Of a stretch of DNA of 64,000 bases, positions 8,914-17,510 are shown piece by piece (position 1 is the first letter of the stretch; each line of letters begins with the position of its first letter). The DNA comes from an uncultured Anaeromyxobacter sp. (lineage in GTDB: Bacteria; Myxococcota; Myxococcia; Myxococcales; Anaeromyxobacteraceae): assembly GCA_903874275.1 (NCBI GenBank), contig CAIQRS010000109.1, positions 62,001 through 126,000 of the forward strand, given 5' to 3'. The translations under genes and the position numbers were made by a program. The notes beneath the pieces are model-generated. The model was given only the letters and a program-made list of their open reading frames with translations. It had not been told where the DNA came from and made no database searches.

Positions 8914-10647
8914 CTACGGTTCGTGTCGGGCGCGAGCGAAGCGGCTCACGAGCTTTCGGATCTCCGCGAGGAACAGGGAGGGCACGAATAGGACGCGCTG
9001 CCCGTCGACGAGCGTCCGATGGCCAACCTTGGAGAGCGTGTGCATCCCGGCAGGGTATGGTCCGCCCGCGTCGGGATTCACGCGAACCGAGACCTCCTCG
9101 CTGAACTCGGTCGGGGAAAGGGACGTCACGTGGTTGATGACCACGGCGCAGCCGTAGCCTTCCGAGCCGTCCTGCGCAGGCCGGTACAGGCTTCCGTTGT
9201 GTACGAAAGGCGTGCCTCCTGGCCGACTGCCTCGCACGTCCGTTTTGAGGGGATTGGCGGAATGCTGCTCCCAGGGGCCCTTGAGTGAAGAAGCGTACAT
9301 CGCGCGCAACTGGACCTCGTCTGACTCTCCTTTCGTCCCGTAGAACATCCACCAGCGATCCTGATGGTGGACCACCGAAGCATCAAGTGCTGCCACTCCA
9401 CTCATCAGGGTCGCCACTCGCTCCCAACGCGCAGGGAACTCCGCGGCCTTGAATAGAGCTACTTCCTGGGCCATCCCGGTCTCCGGGATGCAGTAGATCT
9501 CGCCATCGTCCTCGATGAGGAACGGGTAGGAGGCATGGACCGGTAGGTCGAGAATCCCTCGCCGGATCCTTGGAGCGTGCCCCGGTTCCACGTCGATGGC
9601 TACCAGCCTTCCAACCTGCTCCGAGTGGAAGAGTTCCTCGGCCAATATGGTCAACTTCTCGCCGCGTTGAATGCCGAAGGGGTCAGCCAAGAACCGGCCC
9701 CGCTCGCCCAAGGGAGCCCACCGGATCGTGGGCCTGAAGCCCGGGTCGAGAAAGGCGTGGATGGGATGGTCAACCACCCCAACGCACCACTGCCGATGAC
9801 GGAACAGCCACCCGACGCCGTCCTTGACCTTCTCGAGTGCCACACGCCCAAGGAAACGGACCATGTGACCGTTGGTCGGAGTTCGGAAGATCGGAGCGGT
9901 GGTCTTCGACGGAGGGTCGGAGACGTACTGACCTTTGCCCGCAATGACGTCACGGCACACACGCGCGGGCAGGTCGGTACTCCCCCGAAGTGCACGGTCT
10001 CTGCTGCGCGGGTAGGACTTGCGAATCGTCTGAAAGTAGGACCGCTTCAAGACGATGCCGTTGTCCAGCCCATCCGTCAGCCTCTGAAGAGTGACTCCCG
10101 ATACCGGGTCGCCGTGAGCGACCTCCCAGAAGCAAGCTGGCATACCCCGGTACTTGTCCAAGTCCCCGTGATGGTATGACCAGACGCCAAGTCGCGCGGC
10201 GGCAAGAATGTCGCCTCGGATGATGTTGAAAGCAAATCGAAGAATGAAGTCCAGTCCGAAGCTGCGAATGGTGTCGACGTCCGTCGGCGAGAAGTACTGC
10301 GAGTACTTGCCTCGTCTTTCGGCAAGGCACTTGATGGTCGGTACTCCGACCAACTCTCGCTCGAGGTCTCTCCGGTCTTCCGCAGGAATTCGTCCCCTCA
10401 CGCAGGTCCGCTGGTAGAGCCGCCATAGCAAGGTAGGCGACCTCATCTGGTCGACCAACGAGAGCCGGGCAGGTCGAGACTCCCCTTCGGCGTCGATGAT
10501 CAGGAGAGCTGGGCGCACACCTTCGAGGGCCAGAAGCTGCTCAATCGCCCGCGCCTGCCAGGCCGTGAAACCGCTCCCGTTGCACATGATCCCAAAACGA
10601 AGTCCGGCTGGGCGAGGGCGGAGGTCAGACGTTTGAAGGTCGTTCAT
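8914..10647 (-). CDS. Formyltransferase-like / GIPC-transferase N-domain fusion protein
   Basis: This 577-aa protein appears to have two parts. Residues about 15-270 resemble the formyltransferase fold, with FGIMCNGSGFTAWQARAIEQ, LDFILRFAFNIIRGDIL, a YHHGDLDKYRGMPACFWEV stretch (the usual HGS-LP-YRG motif) and GVTLQRLTDGLDNG. Residues about 300-560 resemble the five-bladed-propeller domain of glucosamine inositolphosphorylceramide transferase-like proteins, with LADPFGIQ, ILAEE, ASYPFLIEDDGEIYCIPET and DRWWMFYGT. Fusions of this type occur in polysaccharide clusters, and their exact reaction is not known to me. Base composition looks lower in GC than the neighbours, suggesting transfer. Start is ATG. 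Confidence 0.72.
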   Translation of the reverse strand: MNDLQTSDLRPRPAGLRFGIMCNGSGFTAWQARAIEQLLALEGVRPALLIIDAEGESRPARLSLVDQMRSPTLLWRLYQRTCVRGRIPAEDRRDLERELVGVPTIKCLAERRGKYSQYFSPTDVDTIRSFGLDFILRFAFNIIRGDILAAARLGVWSYHHGDLDKYRGMPACFWEVAHGDPVSGVTLQRLTDGLDNGIVLKRSYFQTIRKSYPRSRDRALRGSTDLPARVCRDVIAGKGQYVSDPPSKTTAPIFRTPTNGHMVRFLGRVALEKVKDGVGWLFRHRQWCVGVVDHPIHAFLDPGFRPTIRWAPLGERGRFLADPFGIQRGEKLTILAEELFHSEQVGRLVAIDVEPGHAPRIRRGILDLPVHASYPFLIEDDGEIYCIPETGMAQEVALFKAAEFPARWERVATLMSGVAALDASVVHHQDRWWMFYGTKGESDEVQLRAMYASSLKGPWEQHSANPLKTDVRGSRPGGTPFVHNGSLYRPAQDGSEGYGCAVVINHVTSLSPTEFSEEVSVRVNPDAGGPYPAGMHTLSKVGHRTLVDGQRVLFVPSLFLAEIRKLVSRFARARHEP

Positions 10648-10710
10648 CGAAGGGAGTCCGTCATGCCGGAGAATTGCCTGGACCGCGACGGGTGCGCAAG
10701 CAGGCCATTT

Positions 10711-11691
10711 TCAGCCAGTCCGCCAGTCTACGACGGCCCTTTGCTTTCTCAGCGCGAACTGGATCTGGCCGACCACCTGGGGGAACTTCGCAAGCGTGAG
10801 GAAGAAGGACTGGATGCGAGCGTCCCGAGAGGAGCGCCCATCGCGTCTCTCTCGGGCATACAGGCGGGACGCATGAAGCGGGTACATAGCAAGGAGCAGG
10901 AGGCTGCGCCCCCTGGTGGGCCAGGCGAGGAGCACTGCCGCCATCGGAAGAAGGGCTCCCCAGAGCAGGATTCTCTGGTTCTCCCGCCTCCACGGACAGT
11001 CAACGGCCGTGCCGTGAAGCGCCGTCAGTTCTGCATAGGCCCATCCCGAACGCAGGGCGCGGCGCCACCACTGCGAAAACTGGGTCATGGCGGCATCGTG
11101 AACGACCATTTCGTTCGCAGCCCGACGGATCTTTCTTCCACTGCGGCGCAGGCGCAGGCAGAGTTCTCCTTCCTCCCCGCCGATGAGCGTCTGCAAGAAC
11201 CCTCCTGCCTCACGGAATGCAGCCACGCGGTAGAGTGCGTTCCCGCCGCAGGCGTTCGTCTCACCTGGGGGCGAATCCCACTCCAAGTCGCAAAGACGAT
11301 TGTAGACAGAACCCTCGCGGTTCCGTTCGCGAACTCGCCCGCAAACAGCGGCCACTTCGGGAAAGGTCCCGAGCAGTCCGACGCCCGTGGATAGCCATTC
11401 GGGGTGCATCACGCAGTCCGCGTCGACGAACTGGACGAATTCCGCCGCCGGCGCGATTGCGACGGCCCTCTCCAACCCCTCGTTCCTGGCCCGAGCGGCG
11501 GTGAATGGCTTGCTCCGATCGAGTTCCAGCACGGCCGCGCCCGCACGGCGGGCCGTGTCCGGGCTTCCATCGGTCGAGCCCGAATCGACGTAGACAACCG
11601 CTGCCCCTTGCCCCAGGACGGAGGAGAGGCATGGCCCGAGACGGGCGCCTTCGTTTCGACCAATCGCGACGATGACGATGCGGGGATCCAC
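10711..11691 (-). CDS. Glycosyltransferase family 2 with C-terminal membrane segment
   Basis: From GTG 11691 the protein has 326 aa and opens with VDPRIVIVAIGRNEGARL, the GT-A nucleotide-binding strand. It continues with YVDSGSTDGSP and EFVQFVDADCVMHPEWL, which holds the DxD metal motif, and the later acceptor-side region LIGGEEGELCLRLRRSG. A hydrophobic stretch near residue 255 (LLWGALLPMAAVLLAWPTRG) suggests membrane association. It would transfer a sugar from a nucleotide donor during repeat-unit assembly. The open frame continues far upstream, but that extension lacks homologous character and the GT-A motif sets the start close to 11691. Confidence 0.83.
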   Translation of the reverse strand: MDPRIVIVAIGRNEGARLGPCLSSVLGQGAAVVYVDSGSTDGSPDTARRAGAAVLELDRSKPFTAARARNEGLERAVAIAPAAEFVQFVDADCVMHPEWLSTGVGLLGTFPEVAAVCGRVRERNREGSVYNRLCDLEWDSPPGETNACGGNALYRVAAFREAGGFLQTLIGGEEGELCLRLRRSGRKIRRAANEMVVHDAAMTQFSQWWRRALRSGWAYAELTALHGTAVDCPWRRENQRILLWGALLPMAAVLLAWPTRGRSLLLLAMYPLHASRLYARERRDGRSSRDARIQSFFLTLAKFPQVVGQIQFALRKQRAVVDWRTG

Positions 11692-11769
11692 CTCGCCCGA
11701 GTGTACTTCGCGGGGCGCCGGGCCCCAATATTCTCCTTGCCCAGTCGGGCAGGCGCGGGCGCCCTCCGA

Positions 11770-11956
11770 CAGTGCGCTGCTTGACCGTGTTGGCCTCGAG
11801 GTACAGGTCGATGTCGACGGCTTCGCCGGCGGCGCCGAGGACGGTCGGCAGCGCGCTGCCGCTGACGAGGAGCATGCGGTCGCGGCGGCCCGGATCGGCG
11901 ATGCGGGTGTCCGAGAGACCCGTGCCGGATGTGGCCGGACCATGGCCCGCGACCAT
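11770..11956 (-). other. Possible remnant of a nucleotidyltransferase-like coding sequence
   Basis: In the minus-strand frame read from 11956 the codons show the strong third-position G/C bias of real genes here, unlike the flanking sequence. The peptide contains LLVSGSA and then, 13 residues after GS, DIDLYLEAN, which fits the hG[GS]x(9-13)DhDh signature of minimal nucleotidyltransferases. There is no clear start codon context, the homologous length would be larger, and the frame runs on into the overlapping GT2 start. It may be a decayed gene; the match is short and could be chance. Confidence 0.25.
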
Positions 11957-12376
11957 CGACGCCGCAGGTGCATCCGGCGGTCTTCAGTGGTGCCTGGATC
12001 GGGTAGGCCCCCCCCCGTTTTCGGCCACGGACAGCCCCGCCCCATCAGGGGCGAGCCGCTGTTCACTTCACGGTCCGCGCCTACCACGCAAAAACGAGCG
12101 GCGGCTCGCCTTGTCAGCCAACCGCCTGGTTTTCGGCATTTTTGTCGGCAGCCCCGGACGGCTTGAAGCGTCGACCCAACCGTGCCAATACTCCAAAGGC
12201 GGCTTCGCAGGTCGCGCCACTCGTTGCCCCGGCATCGGCCGCCACCCCCTTGAAGGGGCACTCGAACCCACTCAGATCTTCGTGGGCCAGCGCGCCCAGA
12301 TTCTGTGACCGCGGTCACCGGCTCCTGGGAGTCGACACTTCGGTTTGCTGGGAGTACCAACGGACGGAGCACAGAC
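11957..12376. other. Intergenic stretch between divergent GT2 genes
   Basis: No convincing gene is seen here. It holds a run of nine C at 12008-12016, a mixed-composition stretch that is lower in GC than the genes around it, and a 14-bp palindrome near its right end (listed separately). It probably carries the promoter of the plus-strand GT2 gene and perhaps that of the leftward genes. Confidence 0.5.
12305..12318. promoter_or_regulatory. 14-bp perfect palindrome, candidate operator
   Basis: GTGACCGCGGTCAC is a perfect inverted repeat lying 58 bases before the ATG of the plus-strand GT2 gene. Its position and symmetry fit a dimeric regulator site. No regulator gene is adjacent, so the assignment is only by form. 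Confidence 0.35.
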
Positions 12377-13360
12377 ATGGACCCTCAGCGCCGCTACCTC
12401 CTCGTCTCGCCCTGCCGAGACGAGGCGAAGTTCGTCCGCCGAACGCTCGACAGCGTGGCGGCGCAGTCGGTCCTGCCCGCGCTCTGGATCGTTGTGGACG
12501 ACGGGTCGACCGACGAGACGCCGCGCATCCTGGAAGAGTACGCGCGCCGGCTCCCCTTCCTGCGCGTGGTGCGGCGCACCGACCGGGGCCGCCGCAACGT
12601 GGGCCCGGGAGTGATCGAGGCCTTCTACCAGGGCATCGAGGGCGTCGAGCTGGCGGACTACGACTTCGTCTGCAAGCTCGACGTCGACCTGGACCTGCCG
12701 CCCCGCTACTTCGAGCTGCTCATGCTCCGCATGGAGGCCGAGCCGCGCCTGGGGACGTGCTCGGGCAAGCCGTGGTTCACACACCCCGACACCGGGGCGC
12801 TGGTCCCCGAGACCTGCGGCGACGAGATGTCGCTGGGCGCGTCCAAGTTCTACCGGGTCCGCTGCTTCCAGGAGATCGGTGGCTTTGTCCGCCAGGTGAT
12901 GTGGGACGGAATCGACTGCCACCGCGCCCGCATGCTCGGCTGGATCGCCGAGGCCTCGAACGACGAGGCGTTGCGGTTCCTGCACCTGCGCCCCATGGGC
13001 TCCAGCCAGAAGGGCGGCATCTGGGCTGGGCGTGTCCGCACCGGATTCGGCCAGTACTTCATGGGCACCTCGCCCGCGTACTTCCTCGCCAGCGCCCTCT
13101 ACCGGCTGCCCAAGCACCCGGTCCTCACCGGTAGCGCGGCGATGCTGTGGGGGTACTTCTCGAGCGCGGTCAAGCGGATCCCGCGCTACGGTGACGCGGA
13201 GTTCCGCCGTTTCCTGCGCCGGTACCAGTGGGCGTGTCTCTTCACCGGCAAGGCGGCGGCGACCCGCCGGGTCACGGCCGAGCGGGCGGCGGTGTGGCGG
13301 GCGGCGCACCCCGAAGCGGTGGCGCAAGGAGTCGACGGTGGGCGACGCGGAACGGGCTGA
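12377..13360 (+). CDS. Glycosyltransferase family 2
   Basis: The 327-aa protein starts MDPQRRYLLVSPCRDEAKF and has IVVDDGSTDETPRIL and DFVCKLDVDLDLPPRYF, the metal-binding acidic motif. These are followed by SLGASKFYRVRCFQEIGGFV and a conserved C-terminal region with FRRFLRRYQWACLFTGK. The ATG at 12377 follows GGAG at 12366-12369. It is the complete relative of the shortened gene at 20726-21259, which helps define what is missing there. It would act on the cytoplasmic side during repeat-unit assembly. Its 3' end overlaps the GTG start of the GT26 gene by 23 bases, so it heads a coupled plus-strand operon. Confidence 0.87.
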   Translation: MDPQRRYLLVSPCRDEAKFVRRTLDSVAAQSVLPALWIVVDDGSTDETPRILEEYARRLPFLRVVRRTDRGRRNVGPGVIEAFYQGIEGVELADYDFVCKLDVDLDLPPRYFELLMLRMEAEPRLGTCSGKPWFTHPDTGALVPETCGDEMSLGASKFYRVRCFQEIGGFVRQVMWDGIDCHRARMLGWIAEASNDEALRFLHLRPMGSSQKGGIWAGRVRTGFGQYFMGTSPAYFLASALYRLPKHPVLTGSAAMLWGYFSSAVKRIPRYGDAEFRRFLRRYQWACLFTGKAAATRRVTAERAAVWRAAHPEAVAQGVDGGRRGTG

Positions 13361-14120
13361 GCTGCTCGGGCTGACCTTTGACGGGGTGACGATGGACGCC
13401 GCCGTGGCGCGGTGCATGGCGTGGTGCGCCGGGCCGCGCGCCCCGCGCGTCGTCATCACCGCCAACGCCTCGCACCTGTGCATGATGCGGCGCGACCCGC
13501 CGCTCCGGGCGGCCTGCCAGGCCGGCGACCTGGTGGTGGCCGACGGCATGTCGGTGGTCTGGGCCCTCCGGCTGGCCGGCGTGCGGGTGCCGGAGCGTGT
13601 GGCCGGGGTGGACCTGATGGCTCGGCTCCTGGAGGCCGGCGCTGCGCGAGGCCTGCGTGTCTACTTCCTGGGCGCTCGCCGCGAGGTGGTGACGCGGCTG
13701 GCCGAGGACTGCGCCACCAGGTACCCAGGGCTGGTGGTCGCCGGCTTCCGCGACGGCTACTTCCCGGCCGCCGATCACGAGGCGGTCGCCGAGGAGGTCC
13801 GGCGCCACGCGCCCCACCTGCTCTTCGTCGGGATGCCCTCCCCGTTCAAGGAGACCTGGTGCGAGCGCTTCCGTCAGCGGCTCGACGTGCCGGTCATGGT
13901 GGGCGTTGGCGGGAGCTTCGACGTGCTGGCCGGGTACGTCCGCCGCGCGCCGCGCTGGGTGCAGTCCATCGGGATGGAGTGGTTCTGGCGGCTCATGATG
14001 GAGCCGCGCAAGCTCTGGAGGCGGTACCTCACAACCAACGGCGAGTTCCTCTGGCTGGCGGGGCGCGAGGCGCTGGCCCGGCGGCTGGGCCGGCTCGAGG
14101 ACAGGGGGAGCACTCGATGA
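13338..14120 (+). CDS. WecG/TagA/CpsF-family glycosyltransferase (GT26)
   Basis: The 260-aa protein shows the GT26 marks: ITANASHLCMMRRDPPLR, VVADGMSVVWALRLAG, RVAGVDLM, YFLGARREVV and the C-terminal GVGGSFDVLAGYVRRAPRWV and GMEWFWRLMMEPRKLWRRYL. These enzymes typically transfer ManNAc or its uronic acid form from UDP to a lipid-linked GlcNAc. The UDP-GlcNAc 2-epimerase gene immediately downstream makes UDP-ManNAc, so the two fit one step. The GTG at 13338 is chosen because AAGGAG lies seven bases upstream and because homologues begin at this point. The stop overlaps the next ATG (ATGA). Confidence 0.9.
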   Translation: MGDAERAELLGLTFDGVTMDAAVARCMAWCAGPRAPRVVITANASHLCMMRRDPPLRAACQAGDLVVADGMSVVWALRLAGVRVPERVAGVDLMARLLEAGAARGLRVYFLGARREVVTRLAEDCATRYPGLVVAGFRDGYFPAADHEAVAEEVRRHAPHLLFVGMPSPFKETWCERFRQRLDVPVMVGVGGSFDVLAGYVRRAPRWVQSIGMEWFWRLMMEPRKLWRRYLTTNGEFLWLAGREALARRLGRLEDRGSTR

Positions 14121-15334
14121 CGATGGGCGGGGCGGCGACGGAACGGACCATCCTCGTCTTCATGGGCACGCGGCCTGAGGCCATCAAGCTGGCCCCGGTG
14201 GTGGCGGCGCTGCGGGGGGCGGGGGACTTCGACTGCAAAGTGGTCGCCACCGGCCAGCACCGGGAAATGTTCCGGCAGGTGGCCGAGCAGTTCGGCTTCG
14301 GCGTGGACGCCGACCTGGACGTCATGCAGCCCAACCAGTCCCTGGCCCGCCTGACGGCGAGGCTGATGGAGGGCATCGACGGCTGGCTGGAGACGGCCCG
14401 GCCCGACATGGCGCTGGTGCAGGGCGACACCACCACCGTGCTGGTGGCGGCGCTCGCCTGCTTCTATCGCCGCATCCCCATCGGCCACGTCGAGGCCGGC
14501 CTGCGGACGGGCAACATCTGGTCCCCGTTCCCCGAGGAGGTGAACCGGAGGCTGGCCACGCCGCTGGTGGCCCTCCATTTCGCGCCGACGGAGTCGGCGC
14601 GCGAGGCCCTCCGCCGCGAGGCCGTCCCGGAGGAGTCCATCGTCGTGACCGGCAACACGGTGATCGACGCGCTCCGCATTGAGGTCGAGGTGCAGCAGCG
14701 CTCCGCGGCGGTGCGGGCGGAGGTCGAGCAGGCGGTGGCGGCCATCCTCGGGCCGGGCTGGAACGGCGGGCCGTTCGTGCTCGTCACCGGCCACCGCCGC
14801 GAGAACTTCGGCGAGGGGATCGAGCAGATCTGCGCGGCCATCTCGACCCTGGCGCGCCGCTTCCCCGACCACCGCTTCGTCTACCCCGTCCACCTCAACC
14901 CGAACGTCTCGGTGCACGTGAACCGGCTGCTTGGCGAGCTGCCGAACGTGCGGCTCGTCCCGCCCCAGGGATACCGGACCTTCGTGGCCCTGATGGCGCG
15001 CTGTCGCCTGGTGCTCACCGACTCGGGCGGCGTGCAGGAGGAGGCGCCCTCGCTCGGGAAGCCGGTCCTGGTCATGCGCGACACCACCGAGCGACCCGAG
15101 GGCGTCGAGTCCGGGACGGCGCTCCTCACCGGGCCCAAGGCCGACGCCATCGTGGCGCACGCCACCAGGCTTCTCACCGACGCGGCGGCCTACCGGGCCA
15201 TGGCCACCGCGCGCAATCCCTACGGCGACGGGTTCGCGGCAGGCCGGATCCTGGAGCGCATCCGCCGCTACTTCAGGGAGCGGGAGGTGTCGTCCCGGCC
15301 TGCGGGATCGACGGATCCTCGAACGGACCGGTGA
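14117..15334 (+). CDS. wecB: UDP-N-acetylglucosamine 2-epimerase (non-hydrolysing)
   Basis: This 405-aa protein carries the family motifs FMGTRPEAIKLAPVV near residue 15, ATGQHREMF, VQGDTTTVL, HVEAGLRTGNIWSPFPEEVN, VTGHRRENFG and TDSGGVQEEAPSLGKPVL. It interconverts UDP-GlcNAc and UDP-ManNAc, supplying the likely donor for the GT26 enzyme encoded just before it. Length is slightly above the usual 375-385 aa because of an extended C-terminal tail. It starts in an ATGA overlap with the GT26 stop, so stoichiometric expression is likely. Function is well supported by motifs. Confidence 0.93.
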   Translation: MTMGGAATERTILVFMGTRPEAIKLAPVVAALRGAGDFDCKVVATGQHREMFRQVAEQFGFGVDADLDVMQPNQSLARLTARLMEGIDGWLETARPDMALVQGDTTTVLVAALACFYRRIPIGHVEAGLRTGNIWSPFPEEVNRRLATPLVALHFAPTESAREALRREAVPEESIVVTGNTVIDALRIEVEVQQRSAAVRAEVEQAVAAILGPGWNGGPFVLVTGHRRENFGEGIEQICAAISTLARRFPDHRFVYPVHLNPNVSVHVNRLLGELPNVRLVPPQGYRTFVALMARCRLVLTDSGGVQEEAPSLGKPVLVMRDTTERPEGVESGTALLTGPKADAIVAHATRLLTDAAAYRAMATARNPYGDGFAAGRILERIRRYFREREVSSRPAGSTDPRTDR

Positions 15335-15371
15335 CTCCCGGGCGGGCTTGGTCAAAGCGGGCGACACCGCT

Positions 15372-15390
15372 CCAATCACTTTCAGATTGG
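15372..15390. repeat. Short inverted repeat after wecB
   Basis: CCAATC and GATTGG flank seven bases in the 206-bp gap between wecB and the deacetylase gene. It could form a hairpin or be a regulator site; no T-run follows it. Confidence 0.25.
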
Positions 15391-15540
15391 GGGACGAGAA
15401 TGCATCCTGGACACGGGGATCCGGGCGTGGTCTCGTCCCCATCCCTTCGGAGACGAGGGTCGTGGCGCCGGACGATTGTCGAGGATGGGCCGGCCCAGCC
15501 ATTGCGGGGCGCCCGGGAATTGAGAGAGTCTGGTCTCGGA

Positions 15541-16575
15541 ATGAACGCCTTGCGCCAGTTCTGGACCCGACGTCACGAGGTCGTGGACGCGATGGCGTAC
15601 TGGTCCGGGGCCGGAGTGGCGTACGAGGCTGCGGCCGGCTCCGAGGGCGCGATCATCCTCATGTACCACAGCATCGCCGGCGAGGATGCGGAGCGCTACA
15701 TCGACCCGGCGAACCGGCTCACACCGGGGCTGTTCGACCAGCAGATGGCATTTCTTCGGGAGAGCCGCCGGGTGGTCTCCCTCTCCGCGCTGGTGGAGCG
15801 ACTGGAGCGCGGGGAGGCTCCCCTTCCGCGCTCGGTCTGCATCACCTTCGACGACGGCTATCTCGACAACCTCACGGTTGCCGCCCCCATCCTGGAGCGC
15901 CACGGGCTGGAGGCTACCCTCTACCTCGCCACCGGGTACATCGACTCGGCCGAGGCGCAATGGTCGGACGCGCTTCACGCAGCGCTGTCTGGGCGGACGC
16001 GCCAGCGTCTCCATCTGCCGACGCTCGGGCTGGCAGGCCTGAGCCTGGGCACCCAGAACGGATTCGAATCCGCGAGGAAGCTGCTTCACCGCCATCTGCT
16101 TGAGGCCCATCGCGAAGAGCGCACGTCGTGCCTCGCGGACGTGGTGGAACAGCTGGCGCCCGAGGGACGCCCGCCGCGCCTGACCATGAACTGGGGCGAC
16201 GTTCGGCAGCTTCGCAGGCGCTACCCCTTCATCGAGCTCGGCGGCCATACCCTCGACCACGTGGACCTCCGGAAGCACGGGGGCGCCTTCGCGAAGGCAC
16301 AGGTGGCGGCGAGTGCCGAGGACATCCGGAGGGAGACCGGGGAGACCGCCAGGCACTTCTCCTTCCCGTATGGGCGGTGGTCCGCGGAGGTGCGAGAGGC
16401 GGTGGCCGCATCGGGATGGCGCTCCGCGGTCGGCGCCGGCCTCCGCGTGCGGATCGATCTCGAGAGCGACCGGTTCGCCATGCCGCGGGTCGAGGCACCG
16501 AGGTCCATGACCGGGCTGCGATTCCGGACCAGTGGCGCGTATCCGGGCTTCCTGGAGATGATGGGGCTCCGCTGA
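15541..16575 (+). CDS. Polysaccharide deacetylase family protein (NodB-like)
   Basis: The protein from ATG 15541 has 344 aa. It contains ILMYHSIAGEDAERYIDP, then SVCITFDDGYLDNLTVAAPI, the NodB motif with the metal-binding acidic pair, and GGHTLDHVDLRKH, the H-(S/T)-xxxH metal site. FSFPYGRWSAEVREAV supplies the later conserved strand. Carbohydrate esterase family 4 enzymes remove N- or O-acetyl groups from polymers. A longer open frame reaches back to 15331, but the added residues are arginine-rich and unlike the family, so the internal ATG is preferred. No clear signal peptide is present, so the site of action is open. Confidence 0.85.
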   Translation: MNALRQFWTRRHEVVDAMAYWSGAGVAYEAAAGSEGAIILMYHSIAGEDAERYIDPANRLTPGLFDQQMAFLRESRRVVSLSALVERLERGEAPLPRSVCITFDDGYLDNLTVAAPILERHGLEATLYLATGYIDSAEAQWSDALHAALSGRTRQRLHLPTLGLAGLSLGTQNGFESARKLLHRHLLEAHREERTSCLADVVEQLAPEGRPPRLTMNWGDVRQLRRRYPFIELGGHTLDHVDLRKHGGAFAKAQVAASAEDIRRETGETARHFSFPYGRWSAEVREAVAASGWRSAVGAGLRVRIDLESDRFAMPRVEAPRSMTGLRFRTSGAYPGFLEMMGLR

Positions 16576-16576
16576 C

Positions 16577-17509
16577 ATGAGCACCTCCCCTCTCACTTCA
16601 CGGCTCGTCACTGCCGTCGTCGTCACGTACCAGTCGGCACGAACCATCCGTCCGGCGCTCGAGGCCCTGCGGCGCAGCCACGACGCCGGACTGGTCGACC
16701 TGGTCGTCGTCGACAACGGAAGCACCGACGGCACCGTGGAGATCCTGCAACAGGAAGCGCCCTGGGCCAGGCTCGTGCTGACCGGACGCAACAACGGATT
16801 CGGGCGCGGGTGTAACCTTGGCTTCGCGGACGTGGGTACGCCGTTCTCGCTGTTCGTAAACCCGGATGCCGTCGTGGAGCCGGACGCGGTCCGTGCCATG
16901 CTCACCTTCCTGAAGGAGAACGAGAAGGCTGGAATCGTCGGCCCGGCGATCCTCGAGGGCGACGGCAGCGGGGCCGAGCAACTCCAGATGGCGGGCGCGC
17001 GCCCGACGCCGGGCTCGGTGGTTCGGGCGGCCACGCCGCTCCTCAGGCACCGGGCACTGGCCTTTCCAATCGTACCGGGGTCGCCACCAGTTCGTACGGA
17101 GTGGGTGTGCGGCGCGGTCCTCATGATCCGTTCTGGCCTCATGAGGCAACTCGGCGGCTTCGACCCGCGGTTCTTCCTGTACTGGGAGGAGATGGATCTC
17201 TGCCGGCGCGCCGAGGCCTCCGGGTTCGAAACGTGGGCGGTCGGCGCGGCGGTGGCGTCCCACGTCGGTGGCGCGAGTTCTGCCTCCGACGACTCCCGCG
17301 TCGGCGGGTGCATCGCCGAGCACTACTACCAGAGCCGCTATCACTACATGACGAAGCACCACGGGTGGTTGGCAGCCACGGGGGCCGAGCTGGCGGAGTA
17401 CGGGCTGCTCCTGGCGAGAACCTTCGTCGATGGCATCCGCGGACGCGGTCTCCAGCGCATGGGTCCCCGTCGCCGATCCAGGCTCCTGAGCCTGCCGGAG
17501 CGCAGCTGA
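16577..17509 (+). CDS. Glycosyltransferase family 2 (rhamnosyltransferase-like)
   Basis: This 310-aa protein begins two bases after the deacetylase stop. It has TAVVVTYQSARTIRPALEA, LVVVDNGSTDGTVEIL, RNNGFGRGCNLG, and SLFVNPDAVVEPDAV with the metal-binding aspartate region. The later FFLYWEEMDLCRRAEASGF matches the ED..LC.R pattern of rhamnosyltransferase-type GT2 proteins. It is predicted to act on the cytoplasmic face in repeat-unit assembly. Donor specificity cannot be read from the sequence. Confidence 0.87.
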   Translation: MSTSPLTSRLVTAVVVTYQSARTIRPALEALRRSHDAGLVDLVVVDNGSTDGTVEILQQEAPWARLVLTGRNNGFGRGCNLGFADVGTPFSLFVNPDAVVEPDAVRAMLTFLKENEKAGIVGPAILEGDGSGAEQLQMAGARPTPGSVVRAATPLLRHRALAFPIVPGSPPVRTEWVCGAVLMIRSGLMRQLGGFDPRFFLYWEEMDLCRRAEASGFETWAVGAAVASHVGGASSASDDSRVGGCIAEHYYQSRYHYMTKHHGWLAATGAELAEYGLLLARTFVDGIRGRGLQRMGPRRRSRLLSLPERS

Positions 17510-17510
17510 G

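Noticed and set aside
11692-12378. Upstream extension of the GT2 gene by about 230 codons
   Set aside because: The extension lacks hydrophobic or family character, and the GT-A opening strand starts right after the GTG at 11691.
13874-15502. Long minus-strand frame opposite wecB
   Set aside because: It is a GC-driven shadow of the wecB gene, which has all expected epimerase motifs.
15331-15540. N-terminal extension of the polysaccharide deacetylase
   Set aside because: The frame is open but codes for an arginine-rich stretch unlike the family; the ATG at 15541 is better placed.
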